Assembly (NCBI GenBank): GCA_910587045.1
Contig: CAJULG010000003.1
Coordinates: 34,221-98,220, forward strand
Reading direction: 5' to 3'
DNA from: an uncultured Lachnospiraceae bacterium
GTDB taxonomy: Bacteria > Bacillota > Clostridia > Lachnospirales > Lachnospiraceae
DNA: 64,000 nucleotides
Below, one piece after another: positions 51,109 through 60,261 of the stretch. The notes below the pieces were generated by a model. It was not told where the DNA came from. It did not search any database and saw nothing but the letters and a program-made list of their open reading frames with translations. The stretch's first letter is position 1; each line of letters begins with the position of its first letter. A program made the translations under genes and the position numbers.

Positions 51109-52638
51109 CTATATAAAGTCTAACAGTGACTTCTGTAAAACATTGCCGGTCACCTGCAATGCCGCATTATATACAACCGCTGCGGAAGAAAATGCAATGG
51201 CCTTTTCCTCATATTCCACTTCCTCATTGGCTGACATCAGATCATAGAAGTTTGTATACTGTTCCGCTACCCGTTCTGCGATCATATCCAGTTTTGCCGT
51301 TCTTGCTCCGGAATCCGACTGCAGGGCCGTAACGTCAGTCTGAAAATCCTGGAACACAGAAATATGCTGATTAAAGAGGTCACGCATCTCCTGATTCTTC
51401 ATCTTCACTTCGTTCTCAGCATCCGTTATCATATAATTAATCTGCTCAATCGCTGCCGGATTATTCGAATACTTCGGATTTGTCAAAAGACCCTTTAACT
51501 CTGCCAGACGCTTCTCGGAATCATCTACCTCTGCCACCTTATCTGCCAGTTCATTAATGGCGCGACCCATATCATGGGTGATCAGATCCCGTCCCATGGT
51601 ATTCACCCGGATCTTCTGATTGAAATTAACCTCATATTCTATTTCCTGATCCTTGTCATTTACCTCGAACCGAACCGTTTCGCCCGAACTCTTATCCGTC
51701 TGAACACAGTTGAAATAATGCTCCGGACGCAGATCATTCTGCTTGAATTCGTCTTTTGTATAATTCACCGTTATCTTATCGCTGTTCTGTATCTGTGTAT
51801 AGACATCCTTTCCAAATACCAGTTCCCCTGTAGCAGGCAGAAACCGTACTTCATCATCTCCTAAGTCTCTGTAGTAATCCCCTTCCTGGGTACTGTCCAT
51901 AACGGTATCGACATCTATGGTCTGGGTATTTCCCGCTCCATCGACATATGTGATGGCAGGCAGCGCCGGTGTCGGAGGATTTCCGGTCGGTATTGCCAGG
52001 TTATCATAAGCCAGCCGCAGGCGATATACCGTTTCCTGTTCCGGATAAGCGGCAGTCCCGTACGTCTTGGTTCCGGCAAGATACTGATCCAGATCCTCCG
52101 GCTGTACTGCATTCAGGGTCACAGTCTTAATGTCAATATTACTGCTGTCCATCTCTTCTGTAAGATTATAGGAATACTTCGTAGCATCCTTGGCGCTGAA
52201 TACCAGACTGGTATCTGTCTTATATCCGGAGAATACATAGCGTCCGGCATAGGTGGTATTCCCTTCTGAGAAAATCATATCCTTATAGGAACGTATCGTC
52301 TCGGCAATGGCAGAACGATTCTCGTTGTTAAAGGAATCTGTGGAACCCTGCACACAATAGCTGGACATATATTCAATATAGTTTGCAATACTGGTAATGG
52401 AGCTTTCTGTCAGATCCATCCAGTTATCTGCATCTTTAATGTTCTTTGTCTTATACTGATTCAACTGACTTACCGTGTTCCGAAGTTTAAGCGCACGGAC
52501 TGCAACGACCGGATCATCACTGGCACGCTGAATCTTCTGTCCTGTGGTCAACTGCTGAATCAACGTATCCACCCGATGGGTGCTGGTCTGCAGATTCCGC
52601 AGAGAATTATTACTCATCATCTGATTTGTTACACGCAT
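51109..52638 (-). CDS. flgL: Hook-filament junction protein FlgL (HAP3), enlarged
   Basis: 509 residues from the ATG at 52638, with AAGGAGGG upstream. It bears flagellin-like ends: MRVTNQMMSNNSLRNLQTST and QKIQRASDDPVVAVRAL at the N terminus, and VVYNAALQVTGNVLQKSLLDFI at the C terminus. FlgL is usually near 300 residues. The extra 200 or so lie in the middle (about 150-350), which would make an additional surface domain at the hook-filament junction. It follows the second flgK gene by 43 bp. Confidence 0.93.
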   Translation of the reverse strand: MRVTNQMMSNNSLRNLQTSTHRVDTLIQQLTTGQKIQRASDDPVVAVRALKLRNTVSQLNQYKTKNIKDADNWMDLTESSITSIANYIEYMSSYCVQGSTDSFNNENRSAIAETIRSYKDMIFSEGNTTYAGRYVFSGYKTDTSLVFSAKDATKYSYNLTEEMDSSNIDIKTVTLNAVQPEDLDQYLAGTKTYGTAAYPEQETVYRLRLAYDNLAIPTGNPPTPALPAITYVDGAGNTQTIDVDTVMDSTQEGDYYRDLGDDEVRFLPATGELVFGKDVYTQIQNSDKITVNYTKDEFKQNDLRPEHYFNCVQTDKSSGETVRFEVNDKDQEIEYEVNFNQKIRVNTMGRDLITHDMGRAINELADKVAEVDDSEKRLAELKGLLTNPKYSNNPAAIEQINYMITDAENEVKMKNQEMRDLFNQHISVFQDFQTDVTALQSDSGARTAKLDMIAERVAEQYTNFYDLMSANEEVEYEEKAIAFSSAAVVYNAALQVTGNVLQKSLLDFI

Positions 52639-52681
52639 TTTTGTCCCTCCTTGCAACTACTGTGCAGCCTGCTGATACAGA

Positions 52682-54556
52682 TTAAACCCCTGTTCCATTG
52701 ATCAGCTTATCATATATCTCATCCAGTACGGACATCACCTTGCAGGACAGATTGTATCCGTTCTGCTGAATGATCAGGTAGGATGCCTCTTCATTCTCAT
52801 CTACACTGGATTCCGACATCCGCTGGTGATTGATACTGTATACAATATTATCCTGATGCTCCATGGAAACCTTACACCGTCTTGTCTGAACACCCATCGT
52901 TGATATAATGGATTCCAGATACTGTCTCGGACTTCCCTGCTTGAAAATACTATTATCCGTCAGGCTCTCCTGAATCACCTTCAGCAGATCGCAGTCCTCT
53001 ACATTTCCCTGATCAATGGCCGGTTTTCTGGAAACCACCACCTTTGCAGTATCTGATTCTACTTCTTTGTGAATATCCCAGTTCAGAGCATTCAGGCGAT
53101 AATACGAAGCCCCTTTTGAAGTGAAGCTTGTGTCTCCCGTCGTTGCAGACAGATTGAGACTGTTTCCACTCAGATCCACGGTATTCAACATATCCAGTCC
53201 CGGATTTCCGTCTGCGTCCACACCGGATACGCAAATATCATTGATATGTCTGGAGAAGGTTCTTACAAATTCGTTCAGTTTCGACATATAATACGGAACG
53301 CCTTCAAAATCAACACTCACTCCGATCCGCGCTGTTACCCCGGTCGTGATCTTCGTCGGATCCGCCGGCTCCTGGGTCTTGCCATCCGCCGCCAGAGTTT
53401 TTAATCCGTGGAAGGTATAACCGGTAATTGTACCGGTGGCATTATCATATTCTGCTTCAAAGCTGTCATAATAATAATCAATGCCATGAACTTTTATCTT
53501 TCCTTCGTCCGGAATGTTCAGATCATTCAGGGTAAACGGCTTATCTGTGGTCATGCTGACAAAGGCTCCCTGTCCATCGGTTCCAGCTGCCACACTCTTT
53601 CCGACAAAGCCATAATTATTGTTACCATCCCTTACTGCAACCAGGCCGGCAATCTTACCGGTCAGACCCGGACTGTTCAGAGCAAAGGAATCTCCCGGCG
53701 TACCATCCTTATTCCGCCAGTTCAGTTCATATAAACCGTCAATATCTGTCTCATTTACCTTTTCATCGCGCGGTACTGCCATCAACTGTCTGCACTGCAG
53801 GTCATCCAGCAGCATCTCACCATTGATCCAGACCGTATAACGGGTAGCACCGGAATCGTGTCCGTCTTCTGCCAGGATCGGGGTTTCCTTTGTGGTCACA
53901 TTCACAAGCTCGGAAAGCTGATCTACCAGCAAAATCCTCTGATCCCGCAGATCATTGGCATTGCCTTCCCGCAGTTCAATATTCCGAATCTGATCGTTTA
54001 ATGAAAAAATCTGCTTTGCAATGGAGTTGACTTCATCGACCCGGACTACCAGTTCGTCATTCAGGCTTCGCTGAGTATTCTGAAGATTATTGGCAAGTTC
54101 CTTGAAGAGCTCCGTATAGCTTTTAAAATCATTCACATACTGAACTCTGGTCGTCGCACTGGATGGATCCTTTGCCAGATCCTGCATGGAATTCTGTAAT
54201 TTCGTTAACAGCGCAGTATAACCGGTCGGAGAATTGGCCTCATTAAAATAGGTTTCTATTTCAAAGGAGTAATCATACTTGCAGGTATACTCGCCACAAA
54301 TACTGCTGTTATTCCAGTATTTCACATCATAATAAGAATTCCGGATCTGGTCTATGCCTGTAATGGTTACACCGGTACCCTGCATACCTGCTGAATTGCC
54401 AAGACGAAGCGCATTGGATGCCCGCTTTCGCACGACCTGTCTGGAATAACCTTCTGTCTCTGTATTCGAGATATTATGTGCAGTTGTATTTAATGCTGCC
54501 TGATAAAAATTCAGTCCTGAGCGGGCTGTATTCAGTCCTAAAAATGTTGATGGCAT
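52682..54556 (-). CDS. flgK: Flagellar hook-associated protein FlgK, second copy
   Basis: A 624-residue HAP1-type protein. The N terminus STFLGLNTARSGLNFYQAAL and TTAHNISNTETEGYSRQVV are the FlgK/flagellar rod signature, and a coiled-coil region follows at about 140-210. It ends with ESSVDENEEASYLIIQQNGY and a C-terminal helix. The adjacent upstream gene encodes another FlgK, so this is a paralogue rather than the sole HAP1. Sequence similarity between the two is clear at both ends and low in the middle. Division of labour is unknown. Confidence 0.9.
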   Translation of the reverse strand: MPSTFLGLNTARSGLNFYQAALNTTAHNISNTETEGYSRQVVRKRASNALRLGNSAGMQGTGVTITGIDQIRNSYYDVKYWNNSSICGEYTCKYDYSFEIETYFNEANSPTGYTALLTKLQNSMQDLAKDPSSATTRVQYVNDFKSYTELFKELANNLQNTQRSLNDELVVRVDEVNSIAKQIFSLNDQIRNIELREGNANDLRDQRILLVDQLSELVNVTTKETPILAEDGHDSGATRYTVWINGEMLLDDLQCRQLMAVPRDEKVNETDIDGLYELNWRNKDGTPGDSFALNSPGLTGKIAGLVAVRDGNNNYGFVGKSVAAGTDGQGAFVSMTTDKPFTLNDLNIPDEGKIKVHGIDYYYDSFEAEYDNATGTITGYTFHGLKTLAADGKTQEPADPTKITTGVTARIGVSVDFEGVPYYMSKLNEFVRTFSRHINDICVSGVDADGNPGLDMLNTVDLSGNSLNLSATTGDTSFTSKGASYYRLNALNWDIHKEVESDTAKVVVSRKPAIDQGNVEDCDLLKVIQESLTDNSIFKQGSPRQYLESIISTMGVQTRRCKVSMEHQDNIVYSINHQRMSESSVDENEEASYLIIQQNGYNLSCKVMSVLDEIYDKLINGTGV

Positions 54557-54584
54557 ATTTTCACATCCTTTTCCTTTTATCCTT

Positions 54585-56315
54585 TTATGAGCCTAACCGT
54601 TCGATGATGTGTTCTATCATTTCGGAGACTACTGTGATATATCTTGATGATGCATTATAAGCATGCTGATATTTGATCAGGTTTGTCAACTCCTCGTCGG
54701 AAAATACGCCGACAACCTCCTGCCTTTGATTATTCACTTCATTCACCAGTCCTGCCTGCTTATCCGCAATGCCTTTATACGTATAACCCTTGTTGGCATA
54801 ATCGCCTACCATGGATGCGTAATAATTATCAAAATTATTCGTGACAAAGGTATTCGGATCCAGCGTTGCGAAATCCTTCTTCCACAATTCCAGCAGTTCA
54901 TTGGCCACATCCTGGAACTCTTCTCCGCTGATCTTCGTCAGTGGAAGCAGCGCCGGATTCTTTACCAGATCATCATTGATCTTGATCTGTCCTAATGTAT
55001 AAAGAGAATAATAATCATCCGGATTCTCTTCGTTATATACCTTGAAGGTCTTTGTGGTCGGCTGTCCGTTCTCATCCAGCACAGTAAGTGTCTCTTCCCG
55101 GTAGCGGTCCTGCGACTTCCGCACGAACAGCTCGGTTCCCTGAACCTCGTTTCCTTCCCCGTAGCCCTTGCCGGCCCGGTCTGTATCCAATACTGTGTAT
55201 GTATTGCCATTCACATCGGTTATAGTCTTGTTTGGACAAAGCACATCGTTGATCTTTGTCACCATCCCGTGGATGAGCTGGTCAAACTGGGAAATCAGAT
55301 TGGCAATATCACGATTGTTCAGGGTCTTGTTGTAATTTAACAATGCACTCTGATAATCCGCTTCTGTCGCATAATTCTCACGGAGAGGAATATCTGTATA
55401 GTCCGGTGTAAAATCTCCCCTGGCAGATAACATGCCTTTCAGAGAACCATTATCCGAATTATCTCCATCTACGCTGATCCGCTTCAGATTAAAGACATCC
55501 ATCTCATCCGTTTTCCAGTAGACTGTTAACAGATCCGAACCGTCTTTGACCGGCTTGGTTGCGATCTCAAAGGTCCGGTCATCCAGTACCAGTGCATGCC
55601 CTTCTGCATATACATGTACCGTTCCGTTTGGCTGTTCCTTGACATCAATGGAGATCAGTCCGGATAACTCATCCAGCTTCAGATTTCTTGCGTCTTTATA
55701 ATCATTGGCTGCTTCCAGCTTTCCGCCTTCGCACCGCAGTATTCTCTCATTTAATTCATAAATCTCCTTTGCCAGCTTATTAATATCGTCTGTCATATCC
55801 TGAATCTCTGTATTCAGATTCTTCTGATAATTTACCAGCTGTGCATATATTTCATTGGCACGATCGGCAAAGGACGAAGCAGTTGCCACTAACGCTGTCC
55901 GGTCTACATAATCATTGGTCTCTCTCTGGACATCCTGAATGGCACTCCAAAGGTTCTTCATATAATCCTGAAAGGTACTTCCTTCTGTCTCACCAAAGTA
56001 TTCCTGTACCTCAAGAATGACACCTGCTTTGGTCTCATAAAAATTCTGCCTGCCATATTGCAGGCGGTATTTCTGATCCAGATACTTATCTCTGGTAGTC
56101 CGTGTGGCTTCTACCCTGGTACCCAGACCGGTCTGATTGATCCCGATCGGAGTATACCCTAATTTCTGATAGCCTACATCTGCCAGCAACACCTGCTGAC
56201 GGGAATAGCCCTCGGTATTCAGATTTGTTAAATTATGCGCAGTCGTATTGATCGCATTTTGATGGGCCTGCAGACCGGAAGTACCGATATACATTCTTCC
56301 CATTGTTCCAGACAT
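54585..56315 (-). CDS. flgK: Flagellar hook-associated protein FlgK, first copy
   Basis: A 576-residue HAP1 protein that joins hook and filament. The N terminus has MYIGTSGLQAHQNAINTTAH and TNLNTEGYSRQQVLLAD. The conserved C-terminal helix is SDEELTNLIKYQHAYNASSR, a stretch found in nearly all FlgK proteins, followed by ITVVSEMIEHIIERL. The closer match of its C terminus to canonical FlgK suggests that this copy keeps the standard role. It follows flgN by 11 bp and precedes the second copy by 28 bp. Confidence 0.94.
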   Translation of the reverse strand: MSGTMGRMYIGTSGLQAHQNAINTTAHNLTNLNTEGYSRQQVLLADVGYQKLGYTPIGINQTGLGTRVEATRTTRDKYLDQKYRLQYGRQNFYETKAGVILEVQEYFGETEGSTFQDYMKNLWSAIQDVQRETNDYVDRTALVATASSFADRANEIYAQLVNYQKNLNTEIQDMTDDINKLAKEIYELNERILRCEGGKLEAANDYKDARNLKLDELSGLISIDVKEQPNGTVHVYAEGHALVLDDRTFEIATKPVKDGSDLLTVYWKTDEMDVFNLKRISVDGDNSDNGSLKGMLSARGDFTPDYTDIPLRENYATEADYQSALLNYNKTLNNRDIANLISQFDQLIHGMVTKINDVLCPNKTITDVNGNTYTVLDTDRAGKGYGEGNEVQGTELFVRKSQDRYREETLTVLDENGQPTTKTFKVYNEENPDDYYSLYTLGQIKINDDLVKNPALLPLTKISGEEFQDVANELLELWKKDFATLDPNTFVTNNFDNYYASMVGDYANKGYTYKGIADKQAGLVNEVNNQRQEVVGVFSDEELTNLIKYQHAYNASSRYITVVSEMIEHIIERLGS

Positions 56316-56326
56316 AAACTCATCTC

Positions 56327-56842
56327 CTAACTTTTACTGTCAAACTGGCTGCGTGCCACACCCAGCATATCTCCACTGTATGATTTCTTATCATAATTAG
56401 CCGTCTCGGGGGCCTGACCTGCTGTCTGAAGAATATTGATATTAAACTCTGTCATCTCCAGTGCATTTTCTAACAACTCACGGTTTTGCCCGTTTATCCG
56501 CTGTAATTCAGAAACAACACTCCGCAGCCGCTGGTGCAACTCGCTTAATGGCTTCTGAAACTCCGGCTGTCCTTCCATGATCCGGACAATATCAGCAACG
56601 GTCATAGCCTTATTTTTCTGATTCAGCACAACTGCAATATCATTCACAATATTCTGTCTGCGCTTTTCCAGGATCAGCACCTCGTCCACTACATTCTGCT
56701 CATTATCCGTAATCTTCTGAAGCTGCCCGATATCACCTCTTACGATCGCCCGGGTCTTCGTATCCGAAACGCGAAACAATTCCTCATATATGAGACACTC
56801 CTGCTCCAGAACCTGAATCAATTCTTCAATTAAACTTGCCAT
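56327..56842 (-). CDS. flgN: Flagellar chaperone FlgN
   Basis: A 171-residue helical protein that escorts FlgK and FlgL to the export gate. The N-terminal helices (LIEELIQVLEQECLIYEELF), the LEKRRQNIVNDIAVV segment and the C-terminal amphipathic helix with ENALEMTEFNINIL fit the FlgN family. Position between flgM and flgK is the standard Bacillus order. GGAAGACAG-type sequence is the only ribosome-site candidate near the ATG. Confidence 0.9.
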   Translation of the reverse strand: MASLIEELIQVLEQECLIYEELFRVSDTKTRAIVRGDIGQLQKITDNEQNVVDEVLILEKRRQNIVNDIAVVLNQKNKAMTVADIVRIMEGQPEFQKPLSELHQRLRSVVSELQRINGQNRELLENALEMTEFNINILQTAGQAPETANYDKKSYSGDMLGVARSQFDSKS

Positions 56843-56869
56843 GCTGAACTGTCTTCCTTTCGTTCTCGC

Positions 56870-57157
56870 CTACAGGGTACGATCTGTATATGCCGATACC
56901 AGCTTCTCTGCAAAGCTTTCGTTACTGACCTGATAGGTTCCATTCTGAATGGCACTCTTCAGTGCATCTACTTTGTCCTGACGAACATCCGGCACATTTG
57001 CCAGTGCCGACTTTGCGATCTGCATATCCCTGCCGATCGAAGAGAACGATACCTGATCTGTCGTATTTACATTTCCGGCATTTCCGGCATTTCCAGTCTT
57101 CTTCGTCTTGCCAACTCCGTATACCTGATTGATCTGGTTATAAGCATCTATACGCAT
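56870..57157 (-). CDS. flgM: Anti-sigma-28 factor FlgM
   Basis: 95 residues from the ATG at 57157 (AGAAGGTGG upstream); a longer frame of 109 codons has no site. It has the short variable N terminus with a GNAGNAGN repeat and the conserved C-terminal sigma-binding helices (VRQDKVDALKSAIQNGTY, then FAEKLVSAY). It holds sigma-28 inactive until the hook is finished and it is exported. It heads flgM-flgN-flgK-flgK-flgL-fliW-csrA behind a sigma-28-like promoter. Confidence 0.94.
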   Translation of the reverse strand: MRIDAYNQINQVYGVGKTKKTGNAGNAGNVNTTDQVSFSSIGRDMQIAKSALANVPDVRQDKVDALKSAIQNGTYQVSNESFAEKLVSAYTDRTL

Positions 57158-57202
57158 AATAGCCACCTTCTTCCTTGAAAAATAATTACTCCTATACAAT
57201 AT

Positions 57203-57229
57203 TTATCGTCAGTTTCTGCATTTACTTTA
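57203..57229 (-). promoter_or_regulatory. Sigma-28-like promoter of the flgM operon
   Basis: Minus strand: TAAA (57229-57226), 16-bp spacer, ACGATAA (57209-57203), close to the sigma-28 consensus, about 46 bp before flgM. It would let the sigma factor drive its own antagonist. Confidence 0.55.
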
Positions 57230-57308
57230 GATACAATTCTCAGTTTTTGAAAAGCATGGTTCATACAGCATCCATTCTAATGAGAAAGCAATTTCCGATA
57301 AACCGGAA

Positions 57309-57350
57309 CTGCTGCTTTCACAAATTATATTCTGTGAAAGCAGCAGTTTC
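57309..57350. terminator. Perfect 16-bp inverted repeat between symporter and flgM
   Basis: Left arm 57309-57324 (AACTGCTGCTTTCACA), 10-nt loop, right arm 57335-57350. It lies 54 bp after the symporter stop codon and 80 bp upstream of the flgM promoter on the minus strand. The U-run lies before the stem on the minus-strand RNA rather than after it, so it is not a textbook intrinsic terminator. It probably still isolates flgM from upstream transcription. Confidence 0.55.
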
Positions 57351-57404
57351 AAAAAAATATATGTAATTTATCGCAAAAACTGTATCTGTACCACTGTCGG
57401 TTTC

Positions 57405-58931
57405 TTACTCTCCCAGTGAAGTTTTCTCCGTTACCGTTACCCTCTGGTCATAGCAGGTAAATATCTCATCCACCTGCTCTTTTTTCATCTTCGGCGTGAT
57501 AAGACTGACGATCGGTACAACGATCAGACTGGCAACCATAGCGATGGCTCCGGCATTGATCGGCGAAGCAATGAACTGAAAGAACATATTAGATACGGTA
57601 AGTCCCACACCTACGATAAAGCTTGCCCAGACCGAAGCCCGTGTAACCTTCTTTGAATACAGACCATACATGAACGGCGCCAGGAATGCACCTGCCAGCG
57701 CTCCCCAGGAAATACCCATCAACTGGGCAATAAAGGTCGGCGGATTCAATGCGATCACAACAGATAAGATAATAAAGAACGCAATAAGGATCCGCATGAC
57801 GATCAACTGTGTCTTCTCCTTCATATCCTTTACAATGGTTCCCTTGATGAAATCCAGCGTCAGAGTGGAGCTTGATGTCAGCACCAGGGACGATAAGGTA
57901 GACATGGAAGCAGATAATACCAGCACGATCACTACACCGATCAGGATATCCGGCAGAGTAGAAAGCATCTGCGGGATAATGGCATCATACATAACACTGC
58001 CATCCGGTTTATAGATATCCGCATCGGAAAACAACCTTGCAAAGCCCCCGAGGAAATAACAGCCGCCGGAGATCACGATCGCAAATACCGTTGATACTAC
58101 CGTACCGGTCTTTACGGAGCGTTCATCCTTGATCGCATAAAACTTATGTACCATCTGCGGCAGACCCCATGTGCCAAGGGAGGTCAGAACCACAACACCA
58201 AACAGATTTACCACGTCCGGCCCGAAGAAGGAGGTAAATGCTCCCTTCTGCCCCAGCGTGACCGCTACATCACTTTCCATCTCTGCCAGCTGACGGACCG
58301 CTTCATAGAAGCCGCCGTGTCCGTTTAATACTGCAACGATCACCAGGACGATTCCGATCAGCATAATGATGCCCTGGATAAAATCATTGATGGCTGTAGC
58401 CATATAGCCGCCTAATATGACATATACGCCCGTCAGTACCGCCATCGTAATGATACATACAGAATACGGAATATCAAATGCCATGGCAAACAGCCGGGAC
58501 AATCCGTTATAAATAGATGCCGTGTACGGGATCAAAAATACAAAGCAGATGGCAGAGGCTGCCAGCTTTAATGCTTTGCTGTCATACCGCTTGCCAAAAA
58601 AATCCGGCATGGTTGCCGATTCTAATTTCTGGCTCATGACTCTGGTCCGCCTTCCCAGGATCACCCAGGCCAGCAGACTTCCAATAAAAGCATTTCCAAG
58701 ACCGATCCAGGTTGAAGCAAGTCCATACCGCCACCCAAACTGTCCGGCATAACCTACGAATACAACAGAGGAAAAATACGACGTACCGAATGCAAAGGCT
58801 GTCATCCACGGTCCGACGCTTCTTCCTCCTAACACAAAGTCATTCACATTCGTTGCTTTTTTTCTGGAATAAATTCCTACTGCGATCATGATCGCAAAGA
58901 AAACCAGCAACAGGATAATTTTTACTACCAT
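57405..58931 (-). CDS. Sodium:solute symporter (SSS family, PutP-like)
   Basis: A 508-residue membrane transporter with about 13 helices. Family features include VLGGRSVGPWMTAFAFGTSY near 34-53, the RLFAMAFDIPY region, and VYVILGGYMATAINDFIQG in the middle. It would import an amino acid such as proline, or another small solute, with Na+. It interrupts the conserved yvyF-flgM neighbourhood, with no obvious flagellar role, and is flanked by its own upstream gap (122 bp) and a downstream inverted repeat, so it is probably a separate transcription unit. Confidence 0.9.
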   Translation of the reverse strand: MVVKIILLLVFFAIMIAVGIYSRKKATNVNDFVLGGRSVGPWMTAFAFGTSYFSSVVFVGYAGQFGWRYGLASTWIGLGNAFIGSLLAWVILGRRTRVMSQKLESATMPDFFGKRYDSKALKLAASAICFVFLIPYTASIYNGLSRLFAMAFDIPYSVCIITMAVLTGVYVILGGYMATAINDFIQGIIMLIGIVLVIVAVLNGHGGFYEAVRQLAEMESDVAVTLGQKGAFTSFFGPDVVNLFGVVVLTSLGTWGLPQMVHKFYAIKDERSVKTGTVVSTVFAIVISGGCYFLGGFARLFSDADIYKPDGSVMYDAIIPQMLSTLPDILIGVVIVLVLSASMSTLSSLVLTSSSTLTLDFIKGTIVKDMKEKTQLIVMRILIAFFIILSVVIALNPPTFIAQLMGISWGALAGAFLAPFMYGLYSKKVTRASVWASFIVGVGLTVSNMFFQFIASPINAGAIAMVASLIVVPIVSLITPKMKKEQVDEIFTCYDQRVTVTEKTSLGE

Positions 58932-59053
58932 TTCTCTCTCTCCTATTCATATGTTATAAGACACATGAACAGTGTACCACAATTACTCTGTTAATTCAAC
59001 GCATTAAAGTGCTAAATTTCAGCAGATAATTTTCTTCGTGAGGACAGAAGGCC

Positions 59054-59455
59054 TTATTTCCCGTCCAGAAAGCGCATTCTTGCAGATTCCTTCTGCTTTG
59101 GCTGCTGAACAGCCGCTCCCTTTTTGATCGTGCTGGACAATTCATTGGTCATCTTGGCCTTGCAGTTATCACAGAACCGTCCGGTCCGGATCATGGCACC
59201 GCAATTCTCGCATTCCAAGCCAACCTGGGATGCATCTGTAAAGGCAAGACGCTCCTGACGTACCCAGCGCTTAATCTGATTTACAGATACATCATTCTCC
59301 TCTGCCACCTGTGTAATAGATGCATCCTTATGCTCCCGCACATACTTCCGCACCTCCAGAAACTTATTCTCCAGTTCCTTTTCACATGACGGACAGAGAG
59401 GTGTGCCGATATAATTGAACATTCTTCCACAATTCTTACAATTTCTAACTTCCAT
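59054..59455 (-). CDS. yvyF: YvyF-like flagellar-operon zinc-ribbon protein
   Basis: 133 residues from the ATG at 59455, which has GGAGGA upstream; the longer frame overlaps comFC and lacks a site. It has two CxxC pairs (CKNC/CPSC near 6-24 and CENC/CDNC near 82-101), a helix-turn-helix-like centre (SITQVAEENDVSVNQIKRW), and matches the TIGR03826/YvyF family that lies between comFC and flgM in Bacillus. It may regulate flagellar genes. The comF overlap in earlier calls disappears with this start. Confidence 0.88.
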   Translation of the reverse strand: MEVRNCKNCGRMFNYIGTPLCPSCEKELENKFLEVRKYVREHKDASITQVAEENDVSVNQIKRWVRQERLAFTDASQVGLECENCGAMIRTGRFCDNCKAKMTNELSSTIKKGAAVQQPKQKESARMRFLDGK

Positions 59456-59484
59456 TCCGCTCCTCCTATAATATATATTTTGTA

Positions 59485-60249
59485 CTACATCTGATCTACA
59501 AACCCCTTTCCAATGCAAACACTGGTATAAAAGACTTCTTCTATCCCCGCCTGCAGCAGAACCTGCGTGCATGCTTCGATCGTAGCCCCGGTTGTATAGA
59601 TGTCATCAACTAACAATAATCTCTTTAATTTTACCTTATTTTTTGATAAGTGAAAAGCCCTTTTTAAATTTTCCAGCCGCTCCCGGTCATTTAATTCTTT
59701 CTGAGGTATCGTATCTGCCACCCGCACCAGTAATCCGGAATATACCGGAACCTCCAGTCTGCGCCCCAATTCCACTGCAAGCAGCTCTGCCTGATTATAG
59801 CCTCTCCTTCTAAAACGCCTGTGGTGCAGAGGGACAGGAAGAATACCATCCAGCTTTAATGCCCGAAAATCCGTCCCGAATACTTCCATCAACGCTTCCC
59901 CATAGAATTGCGCATATTCTCGTCGGTTATGATATTTAAATGCCTGTATCCCATCCCGGATCGGATCAGTATAAGTAAACAGTGGAAATCCTCTGATATA
60001 GTGCTTCGGATGGAGAAGGCAGTCTCCACAGTATTCCTGATCCTCCTTCGATATCTCTTTTCCGCATTTCAGACAGCGCGGCTCCTGCACAAAGGGCAGG
60101 CTCTTTCTGCAGGCAGGGCAGATCAGGGTTCCCGGTTCCCCGGCTCTGACAATATCCTGACATACCGGGCACCGCCGGGGATAGATCAGATCCAGGATCG
60201 GTACCGTGTTCCATATCCTCTTTTTACTATTTCTATTCTGTATATTCAG
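59485..60249 (-). CDS. comFC: ComFC-type phosphoribosyltransferase-like protein
   Basis: I extend this gene to a CTG at 60249, giving 254 residues. The frame is open to that point, AAGGGAG lies 7 nt upstream (right after the recD2 stop), and the added residues supply LDLIYPRRCPVC and ICPAC, the first zinc-finger half that ComFC proteins carry. There is no ATG, GTG or TTG in the extension; the first ordinary start is a GTG at 60090, which would cut the finger in half. The second pair is CLKC/CGDC. LLLVDDIYTTGATI is the PRPP-type motif. It acts in DNA uptake or recombination with ComFA-like helicases. Confidence 0.85.
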   Translation of the reverse strand: MNIQNRNSKKRIWNTVPILDLIYPRRCPVCQDIVRAGEPGTLICPACRKSLPFVQEPRCLKCGKEISKEDQEYCGDCLLHPKHYIRGFPLFTYTDPIRDGIQAFKYHNRREYAQFYGEALMEVFGTDFRALKLDGILPVPLHHRRFRRRGYNQAELLAVELGRRLEVPVYSGLLVRVADTIPQKELNDRERLENLKRAFHLSKNKVKLKRLLLVDDIYTTGATIEACTQVLLQAGIEEVFYTSVCIGKGFVDQM

Positions 60250-60261
60250 TATGCTTCTCCC

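Noticed and set aside
59456..59572. N-terminal extension of the YvyF-like protein
   Set aside because: It overlaps comFC in another frame, and GGAGGA precedes the ATG at 59455 where the zinc-ribbon begins.
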